NCBI GenBank assembly: GCA_029240475.1
Contig: JAREAF010000167.1
Location: 1 to 6,744 of the forward strand
DNA: 6,744 nt
Reading direction: 5' to 3'
Origin: Rhodospirillales bacterium
GTDB lineage: Bacteria > Pseudomonadota > Alphaproteobacteria > JAREAF01
The position numbers and the translations under genes were made by a program. Position 1 is the stretch's first letter, and every line of letters begins with the position of its first letter. The notes under the pieces are model-generated. The model searched no databases and was not told the origin of the DNA. It was given only the letters and a program-made list of their open reading frames with translations. Of this stretch, positions 1 to 4,794 are shown one piece after another.

Positions 1-207
1 CAGCCCATCCTGATCCGCACGCTCCAGGCCGGAGAGACGCTGGATGTGCCCGCGCAGCCCGGCCTCACGCTCTTCACCGGCAATGCCGGAGGGCTGGACA
101 TCGTGCTGGATGGCCGGCCGCTGCCTTCTCTGGGTCCGGTGGGCGCGGTCCGGCGCGGCATCTCCCTCGATCCCGAGGCGCTGCGGGGCGGCCAAGCAGT
201 GGAATAA
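1..207 (+). CDS. RodZ-like protein, C-terminal DUF4115 domain (5' end outside window)
   Basis: The open frame enters from the left edge and ends at TAA 205-207, leaving 68 residues. The fragment reads as the C-terminal beta domain (DUF4115) of RodZ-like proteins: a PGETLDVP-like stretch (AGETLDVPAQPGLTL), then TGNAGGLDIVLDGRPLPSLG, then GAVRRG and a short polar end. Full-length relatives carry a cytoplasmic helix-turn-helix, one membrane helix and this periplasmic domain, and they link MreB to the envelope in rod-shape control. Only the periplasmic part is visible here. In many alphaproteobacteria this gene lies directly upstream of ispG, which agrees with the present order. I did not assign the symbol rodZ because the diagnostic HTH and membrane segments are outside the window. 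Confidence 0.82.
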   Translation, partial: QPILIRTLQAGETLDVPAQPGLTLFTGNAGGLDIVLDGRPLPSLGPVGAVRRGISLDPEALRGGQAVE

Positions 208-310
208 GCGGGCCATTCGGCCGATCGGGCTTGAAATGCGGCTCACCGGCAGCCCAGCTTAGGGCTGGTCGGGCGCCCGTTTCGCCCCAGGTGCTTCGGA
301 AGTCAGGTCC

Positions 311-1444
311 ATGACCGTTCGCCCCTACCGCGAGATTCACCGCCGCAAGAGCCGGCGGATCATGGTCGGCACGGTTCCGGTCGGCGGCGACGCGCCGATC
401 ACCGTGCAGTCCATGACCAACACGCCGACGGCGGACGCCGAAGCGACCATCGCGCAGGTGCGGGCGCTGGAGGAGGCGGGGGCGGACATCGTCCGCGTCT
501 CCTGTCCCGACGAGGACTCGACGGCGGCGTTGAGCCGGATCGTCAAGGCGGCGCGCGTGCCGATCGTCGCCGACATCCATTTCCACTATCGGCGCGCGAT
601 CGAAGCGGCGGAGGCGGGCGCGGCCTGCCTGCGCATCAATCCCGGCAATATCGGCTCGCCCGAGCGCGTGCGCGAGGTGGTCAAGGCCGCCAAGGATCAT
701 GGCTGCTCGATGCGCATCGGCGTCAACGCCGGCAGCCTGGAGCGCGACCTGCTCGAGAAATACGGGGAACCCTGCCCCGCGGCCATGATCGAGAGCGCGC
801 TCACCCATGCGCGCATCCTCGAGGACAACGGCTTCTTCGAGTTCAAGATCTCCTGCAAGGCGTCCGACGTGTTCCTTGCCGTCGCCGCCTATCAGGGCCT
901 CGCCGAGGCTTGCGACTATCCCTTGCATCTCGGCATCACCGAGGCCGGCGCGCTGCGGATGGGCACGATCAAGTCTGCGATCGGCCTGGGCTCGCTGCTC
1001 TGGGCCGGCATCGGCGACACCATCCGGGTCTCGCTCTCGGCCGATCCGGTCGAAGAGGTGAAGGCCGGCTTCGACATCCTGAAGGCGCTCGGGCTGCGCC
1101 GCCGCGGCGTGACGGTCGTGGCCTGCCCCTCCTGCGCGCGCCAGCAGTTCGACGTGATCCGCACCGTCGAGGTGCTCGAGGAGCGGCTGGCGCACATCAC
1201 CACGCCGCTCACCGTCTCGGTCATCGGCTGCGTGGTGAACGGGCCCGGCGAGGCGCGCGAGACCGACATCGGCTTCACGGGCGGCGGCCATGGCACGCAC
1301 ATGGTCTATATCGCCGGCCAGCCCCACCACCGGCTCAAGGAAGCCGGCATCGTCGATCACCTGGTCGAGCTGGTCGAGGCGAAGGCGGCCGAGATCGAGA
1401 AGGGAGCGGCTGCTGCCGAAGAGCCGGTCGCGGCGGCGGAGTAA
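311..1444 (+). CDS. ispG: 4-hydroxy-3-methylbut-2-enyl diphosphate synthase (flavodoxin/ferredoxin-dependent)
   Basis: IspG (GcpE) reductively opens 2-C-methyl-D-erythritol 2,4-cyclodiphosphate to HMBPP in the cytosolic MEP isoprenoid pathway, using a [4Fe-4S] cluster. The 377 residues match the two-domain bacterial form (E. coli 372). The N-terminal TIM barrel, about residues 10-255, contains VQSMTNTPT (32-40), VADIHFHYR (86-94), LRINPGNIG (107-115), RIGVNAGSLE (135-144) and LHLGITEAG (205-213). The C-terminal Fe-S domain has the cluster ligands Cys272 and Cys275 (CPSC) and Cys307, with Glu314 in GCVVNGPGEA. All four expected ligands are present. The last 20 or so residues are an Ala/Glu-rich tail. 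The ATG at 311 gives the usual N-terminus; a weak GGAAG (298-302) lies 8 bases before it. The stop is only 3 bases from the convergent higA stop. Confidence 0.97.
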   Translation: MTVRPYREIHRRKSRRIMVGTVPVGGDAPITVQSMTNTPTADAEATIAQVRALEEAGADIVRVSCPDEDSTAALSRIVKAARVPIVADIHFHYRRAIEAAEAGAACLRINPGNIGSPERVREVVKAAKDHGCSMRIGVNAGSLERDLLEKYGEPCPAAMIESALTHARILEDNGFFEFKISCKASDVFLAVAAYQGLAEACDYPLHLGITEAGALRMGTIKSAIGLGSLLWAGIGDTIRVSLSADPVEEVKAGFDILKALGLRRRGVTVVACPSCARQQFDVIRTVEVLEERLAHITTPLTVSVIGCVVNGPGEARETDIGFTGGGHGTHMVYIAGQPHHRLKEAGIVDHLVELVEAKAAEIEKGAAAAEEPVAAAE

Positions 1445-1447
1445 CGG

Positions 1448-1747
1448 CTAGGCCGCTCGGATCGTCGGGATTCGGTCGAGCTCGTCCGCCATGGCCGGTT
1501 CGAGCACGGCAAGGTCGTAGCGAGCCTGCAACGAGACCCACAGATTTGGGCCGTTGCCGCACAGCTTGCCAAGTCTCAGCGCCATCATGGGCGTGACGGC
1601 GGCACGCTCAGCAAGAATCGCGTGGAGCGTCTGACGGGATACACCGAGCAATTCGGCCAGCTCGGATACGGATTTGTCCATAGCCGGAAGAATTTCCTCA
1701 CGGAGCAGTTCTCCCGGATGCATCGGCTGCAAACCTGTCTTCCCCAT
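1448..1747 (-). CDS. higA: HigA-family antitoxin (Xre-type HTH)
   Basis: This 99-residue protein matches HigA antitoxins, which neutralise HigB and repress their own operon as DNA-binding dimers. It has the family's N-terminal MHPGELLREEIL (residues 9-20), a helix-turn-helix at about 26-46 (SVSELAELLGVSRQTLHAIL), then the typical ALRLGKLCGNGPNLWVSLQARYDL (56-79), which corresponds to the 'ALRLA..FG.SPE.WL.LQ..YDL' block of relatives. The ATG at 1747 is chosen because a good Shine-Dalgarno, GGGAG (minus strand, 1760-1756), lies 8 bases upstream. The open frame extends further upstream but that part overlaps higB and does not resemble HigA. Met9 is a possible alternative start. It follows higB by 17 bases in the usual higBA order and ends convergently against ispG. 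The tandem palindromes upstream of higB are its likely binding sites (inference). Confidence 0.92.
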   Translation of the reverse strand: MGKTGLQPMHPGELLREEILPAMDKSVSELAELLGVSRQTLHAILAERAAVTPMMALRLGKLCGNGPNLWVSLQARYDLAVLEPAMADELDRIPTIRAA

Positions 1748-1764
1748 CCTGAGTTCTCCCGGTC

Positions 1765-2040
1765 CTAGTGGTAATCCTCGATATCCACATCGACTGCGTC
1801 CGCGCCATCCCATCCGAAGGTGATGCGGTAGTTCCCAGACACCGAGATCGACCACCGCTTTGGCGCCGTGTTTAGACCATGAAATCGGAATCCCAGCAGA
1901 TTCATATCTTCAGGAACACTGGCAGCGTCGAGAGCCAATAATTGCCTGCGTACGCGATCCTGGTTCTCCACGGGCAGCAGGCGCCGATCTCCATCAGTCC
2001 AGAACTTCTTGAGGGCCTTGCTTCGAAAACTCCGGATCAC
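1765..2040 (-). CDS. higB: HigB-family mRNA interferase toxin (RelE superfamily)
   Basis: The product has 91 residues from a GTG start at 2040. HigB toxins are small RelE-fold nucleases that cut mRNA on the ribosome and are inhibited by HigA. The N-terminus VIRSFRSKALKKFW matches the family's MI+SF+.K.L+..., followed by DGDRR, LDAASVPEDM and FRFHGL. The end GNYRITFGWDG...VDIEDYH is the family signature. By comparison with the HigB of plasmid Rts1 (catalytic His54, Asp90, Tyr91, His92), His54, Asp89, Tyr90 and His91 are all present here, so the enzyme looks intact. The loop after His54 (GLNTAPKRW) lacks the Lys of the HPLKGDR-type loop. The frame is open further upstream, but codons before the GTG do not resemble HigB and cross the operator. 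No strong ribosome-binding site is seen (only CGGA, GGA 8 bases before GTG). Confidence 0.88.
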   Translation of the reverse strand: MIRSFRSKALKKFWTDGDRRLLPVENQDRVRRQLLALDAASVPEDMNLLGFRFHGLNTAPKRWSISVSGNYRITFGWDGADAVDVDIEDYH

Positions 2041-2069
2041 ACTGTAAATCCGTACTTTACATATGTCAA
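2041..2069 (-). promoter_or_regulatory. Putative higBA promoter (TTGACA, 17 bp, TACAGT)
   Basis: On the minus strand a perfect consensus -35, TTGACA (2069-2064), is followed after 17 bp by TACAGT (2046-2041, 4 of 6 matches to TATAAT). Both hexamers lie inside the operator half-sites, which suits autorepression by HigA. One oddity: the -10 abuts the GTG start codon at 2040, so a normal start site, near 2034, would fall inside higB. Either the -10 is misassigned, or initiation is unusual, or the start codon differs. Confidence 0.45.
2043..2061. promoter_or_regulatory. Operator 1: 19-bp inverted repeat, TGTAAA-N7-TTTACA
   Basis: A perfect 6-bp inverted repeat with a 7-bp centre lies just upstream of the higB start codon. 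TGTAAA occupies 2043-2048 and TTTACA 2056-2061. Its left half-site overlaps the minus-strand -10-like element, and its right half-site coincides with a plus-strand -35-like element. Palindromes of this size at a higBA promoter are typical binding sites for a HigA dimer; that assignment is inference. The repeat itself is directly visible. Confidence 0.7.
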
Positions 2070-2084
2070 GTGTCAGTTTACAGA
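2056..2084 (+). promoter_or_regulatory. Putative divergent promoter towards hisS (TTTACA, 17 bp, TACAGA)
   Basis: This is the mirror image of the higBA promoter, produced by the dyad symmetry of the operator region. TTTACA (2056-2061, 5 of 6 matches) and TACAGA (2079-2084, 3 of 6) are separated by 17 bp. Transcription would start near 2091 and give hisS a leader of about 60 bases. The -10 match is weak, so this could simply be a by-product of the palindromes. If active, HigA bound at the operators would block it. Confidence 0.3.
2064..2082. promoter_or_regulatory. Operator 2: 19-bp inverted repeat, TGTCAA-N7-TTTACA
   Basis: This is a second copy of the same 6-7-6 arrangement. TGTCAA occupies 2064-2069 and TTTACA 2077-2082, with one mismatch between the half-sites. 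It begins 2 bp after operator 1, so the centres are 21 bp apart, about two helical turns. Two dimers could therefore bind side by side on one face of the DNA. The TGTCAA half-site is, on the minus strand, the TTGACA -35 element of the putative higBA promoter. Confidence 0.68.
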
Positions 2085-2111
2085 TCGCTTGGCGCCAGGA
2101 AAGTCCCCGGG

Positions 2112-2141
2112 TTGCATCGCGGAACTGCCATCGCGTATAGG
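2112..2141 (+). promoter_or_regulatory. Alternative hisS promoter (TTGCAT, 18 bp, TATAGG)
   Basis: TTGCAT (2112-2117, 4 of 6 matches to the -35 consensus) and TATAGG (2136-2141, 4 of 6 to the -10) are 18 bp apart. The predicted start is within a few bases of the hisS ATG at 2151, which would make the mRNA leaderless or nearly so. The absence of a Shine-Dalgarno before hisS fits this. This site lies outside the operators and would let hisS escape HigA control. The assignment rests on weak hexamers only. Confidence 0.3.
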
Positions 2142-2150
2142 CTAGCCACA

Positions 2151-3431
2151 ATGGCATCAACCATCAAACCAGCTGATAAGCGCATACCGGCTCCGCTCCA
2201 GCCCGTTCGCGGCACGCACGACCTGCTGCCGGCCGAGGCGGCGCGCCATCGCGCCGTGGTGGAGAGTGCGCGCGAGGTGGCGCAGCGCTACGGCTATCGC
2301 GAGATGGCAACGCCGATCTTCGAGTTTTCGGACGTTTTCCGGCGCTCGCTCGGCGACACCTCCGACGTCGTCACCAAGGAGATGTACAGCTTCACCGACA
2401 AGGGCGGCGAGGAGATCACCTTGCGGCCCGAGGGGACGGCGGGCGTCGCGCGAGCCGTGGTGTCGAACGGCCTCTCGCAGGAGCTCCCGGTCAAGTTCTT
2501 CTATGCCGGCCCGATGTTCCGCTACGAGCGGCCGCAGAAGGGGCGCCTCAGGCAGTTCCATCAGATCGGCATCGAGCTGATCGGCGTGGCGCAGCCCTTG
2601 GCCGATGTCGAGGTCATCGCCTGCGGCGCGGCGATCCTGCGCGAGCTGGGCGTGCTCGACCGCACCGTGCTCGAAATCAACACGCTCGGCGATCCCGAGA
2701 GCCGGCAGGCCTATCGCCGCGTTCTGGTCGATTATCTCGAGGCGTATCGCGAACGCCTGTCGGAGGACAGCCGCGCGCGGCTGGAGCGCAATCCTCTGCG
2801 CATCCTTGATTCCAAGGACGAGGGCGACCGGCGCATCGTCGCCGAGGCGCCGCTCTATTCGGACCATCTCACGTCGGCGGCGCGCGACTTCTTTACCGCA
2901 GTCACGCGCGGACTCGATGCGCTCGGCATCGGCTACGTCCTCAATCCGCGCCTGGTGCGCGGGCTCGATTACTACGGTCACACGGCGTTCGAATTCACCG
3001 CCGAGGAGCTTGGCGCGCAGAAGACCATCATGGCCGGCGGCCGCTATGACGGGCTCGTCGCCGAGATGGGCGGCCCGCCCACGCCGGGGATCGGCTGGGC
3101 CGGCGGAATCGAGCGAATCGCCATGCTGATCGGCGACCCGCCGCCTCCGCCGCGGCCGATCGCGGTCGTGCCGGTCGGCGCCGCCGCCGAGCAGACGGCG
3201 CTGGCCGTGGCCGACCGCTTGCGGCGGGCCGGCTTTGCCGTCGAGCTCGGTTATTCGGGCAATGTCGGCAAGCGGCTGAAGCGCGCCAACAAACTGAACG
3301 CCCGTGCGGCGGTCCTGCTCGGCGAGGACGAGCTGGCCAAAGGCGCCGCAACCCTTCGCGATCTCGACAGCGGCGTTCAGGAGGAGGCGCCCCTCTCCTC
3401 GCTCGAGGAGCGCCTCTCGCGCTTCCGTTAG
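2151..3431 (+). CDS. hisS: Histidyl-tRNA synthetase (class II)
   Basis: HisRS attaches histidine to tRNA-His. The 426 residues have the normal bacterial layout. The entry motif QPVRGTHDLLPAEA (17-30) comes first. LRPEGTAGVAR (91-101) follows. Motif 2 is FRYERPQKGRLRQFHQIG (123-140), with the ATP-binding arginine. The histidine-specific signature is LVRGLDYYGHTAFEF (268-282). Motif 3 is within GIGWAGGIERIAML (313-326). An anticodon-binding domain covers about 335-426. The ATG at 2151 is chosen because it places the RGTHD motif about 20 residues in, as in relatives. The frame is open to a GTG at 2070, but that would put coding sequence through the operator region. No Shine-Dalgarno is seen at 2151. 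It heads the hisS-hemA-prfA-prmC run and is transcribed divergently from higBA. The motif-2 loop is of the canonical type rather than the altered type found in many alphaproteobacteria. Confidence 0.97.
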   Translation: MASTIKPADKRIPAPLQPVRGTHDLLPAEAARHRAVVESAREVAQRYGYREMATPIFEFSDVFRRSLGDTSDVVTKEMYSFTDKGGEEITLRPEGTAGVARAVVSNGLSQELPVKFFYAGPMFRYERPQKGRLRQFHQIGIELIGVAQPLADVEVIACGAAILRELGVLDRTVLEINTLGDPESRQAYRRVLVDYLEAYRERLSEDSRARLERNPLRILDSKDEGDRRIVAEAPLYSDHLTSAARDFFTAVTRGLDALGIGYVLNPRLVRGLDYYGHTAFEFTAEELGAQKTIMAGGRYDGLVAEMGGPPTPGIGWAGGIERIAMLIGDPPPPPRPIAVVPVGAAAEQTALAVADRLRRAGFAVELGYSGNVGKRLKRANKLNARAAVLLGEDELAKGAATLRDLDSGVQEEAPLSSLEERLSRFR

Positions 3432-3441
3432 CGAGCCGGCC

Positions 3442-4794
3442 ATGGCGGATCGCGAGCCACTGGATCTTTGGGAGTCGAACCTTGCCGAGCTGTTCGTGGC
3501 GGGGCTTTCGCATCGCACGGCTCCCGCCGCGCTCCGGGACCGGCTGATTCCCGAGGAGGGCGCGGGTTCCGAGCCGCTTCTGCGGGAGCTGGTCTCCTCG
3601 GGACTGCGGCAGGCGATGGTGCTCGCAACCTGCGACCGGATCGAGATCATCGGCGCCGGTCCGGCTCCGGCCGCGGCCGCGGAGACGGCGATCGCGCAAC
3701 TGGCGAGCCGGGCCGGGCTGGCCGTGAGCGCGGTCGAGCCGCATGCCTACCGCCACACCGGCGAGCGCGCGGTGCGGCACCTGTTCGAGGTCGTCGCGGC
3801 TCTCGACAGCATCGTGCTCGGCGAGCCGGAAATCCTGGGCCAGGTCAAGGCGGCGCACCGGCTTGCGGTCGAAGCGGGATGCGTCGGGCCGGAGCTGGAA
3901 GCGGCGTTGCAGGCGGCGTATGCCGCCGCCAAGCGGGTGCGCAGCGAGACCGCGCTCGCCGAGCAGCCGGTGTCGCTGGCCGCGGTCGCGACCAAGCTCG
4001 CGCGCAACATCCACGGCGATCTCGCCGAGGCGGGCGGGCTGCTGATCGGCTTCGGCGAAATGGGAAGCGCCATTGCCCGGGCGCTCCAGGCGCAGGGCCT
4101 GCGCAAGCTGGCGGTCGCGACCGGGTCCCCGGCGCGCGGGGCGGCGCTGGCGCAAGAGCTCGGGGCTCGCCATCTGCCCGTGGCGGAGCTTGCGTCGGCG
4201 CTCGACCATGCCGACATCCTTCTCGCGGCGCTGTCGGCCGGCACGCCCGTCCTCGACCTGGCGGCGATCCGCTCCGCCCTGCAGAGGCGACGGCGCAGGC
4301 CGATGCTGCTGATCGATCTGGGCATCCCCGGAGACGTCGCGCCGGAGGTGGATTCACTTGAGGATGCGTTCCTCTACACGCTCGACGACCTGGAGCGCAT
4401 ATCGGCGGGCGGGCGTGCCGGGCGCGAGCAGGCCGCCTCGGCCGCGCGCGCGATCCTGGCTGAGGAGCTGCGACGGCATCTCCGCGAGGCCGCGGCACGG
4501 CAAGCGGCTCCGGCGGTCGTGGCGCTTCGCCGACATTTCGAGCAGGCGCGTGCCGAGGTCCTGGCGCGCGGCGCGGGGCTGGACGCCGACGCGGCGACGC
4601 GGCTCCTGATCAACCGCCTCCTGCACGAGCCTTCGATCGCGCTGAAGGCGCTCGCCGCCGAAGCGGCGCATGGGCCGGAGGAGCGCCGCCGGATCGAACG
4701 AACGCTTCTGAAACTGTTCGGCATCGAGCGGCGCTATGGCGGCCCCGCCCGCGAGGATGCCCGAGAGGACGACGGTTCCGATGCGCAATCTTGA
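3442..4794 (+). CDS. hemA: Glutamyl-tRNA reductase (C5 pathway of tetrapyrrole synthesis)
   Basis: This enzyme reduces Glu-tRNA with NADPH to glutamate-1-semialdehyde, the first committed step of C5 haem synthesis. Of 450 residues (relatives are usually about 420), the N-terminal catalytic domain shows FVAGLSHRTAPAALRDRL (18-35), catalytic Cys64 in ATCDR, and HLFEVVAALDSIVLGEPEILGQVK (113-136). The NADPH domain has LIGFGEMG (201-208) and IDLGIPGDVAPEV...FLYTLDDL (291-317). The C-terminal dimerisation domain has NRLLHEPSIALK (391-402). The ATG at 3442, 10 bases after hisS, gives the expected N-terminus. Several signature residues differ from the usual family pattern: Asp65 where STCNR has Asn, Glu116 where HLFRV has Arg, Ala119-Ala120 where SGLDS is usual, and SAGTP (265-269) where relatives have STASP/STGAP. 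The tail after about residue 430 is polar. It overlaps prfA by 14 bases. The symbol hemA here means GluTR, not the ALA synthase also called hemA in alphaproteobacteria. Confidence 0.9.
   Translation: MADREPLDLWESNLAELFVAGLSHRTAPAALRDRLIPEEGAGSEPLLRELVSSGLRQAMVLATCDRIEIIGAGPAPAAAAETAIAQLASRAGLAVSAVEPHAYRHTGERAVRHLFEVVAALDSIVLGEPEILGQVKAAHRLAVEAGCVGPELEAALQAAYAAAKRVRSETALAEQPVSLAAVATKLARNIHGDLAEAGGLLIGFGEMGSAIARALQAQGLRKLAVATGSPARGAALAQELGARHLPVAELASALDHADILLAALSAGTPVLDLAAIRSALQRRRRRPMLLIDLGIPGDVAPEVDSLEDAFLYTLDDLERISAGGRAGREQAASAARAILAEELRRHLREAAARQAAPAVVALRRHFEQARAEVLARGAGLDADAATRLLINRLLHEPSIALKALAAEAAHGPEERRRIERTLLKLFGIERRYGGPAREDAREDDGSDAQS

Noticed and set aside
208..310. Possible terminator hairpins after the RodZ-like gene (CAGCCC 250-255 with GGGCTG 262-267; GGGCG 271-275 with CGCCC 283-287)
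   Set aside because: The stems are short (5-6 bp) and are not followed by a T tract, and GC-rich DNA yields such pairs by chance. A TTGAAA at 231-236 has no acceptable -10 partner, so I also do not call an ispG promoter.
74..1360. Long minus-strand open frame opposite ispG (428 codons)
   Set aside because: It is a shadow of high-GC codon usage in ispG. The translation is rich in Arg, Ala, Asp and His with no recognisable domain, and the plus strand carries an unambiguous full-length IspG.
1445..1447. Shared terminator between the convergent ispG and higA
   Set aside because: Only 3 bases separate the stops and no stem-loop with a T tract was found around them, so any termination must occur inside the opposing gene or be Rho-dependent.
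1748..1855. 36-codon N-terminal extension of higA
   Set aside because: It overlaps the end of higB in another frame and does not resemble HigA. The ATG at 1747 has a well-placed GGGAG ribosome site.
2070..2150. Upstream GTG extension of hisS (27 extra codons)
   Set aside because: The extra residues do not resemble HisRS N-termini, and the extension would run through operator 2 and the -10 of the putative divergent promoter.
2157..3650. Long minus-strand open frame opposite hisS and the start of hemA (497 codons)
   Set aside because: It covers a complete HisRS with all motifs on the other strand and crosses the hisS-hemA boundary. Its composition is typical of an antisense shadow.
3028..4209. 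Minus-strand open frame opposite hisS and hemA (393 codons)
   Set aside because: Arg/Ala/Pro-rich low-complexity translation without domain similarity, opposite well-conserved genes.
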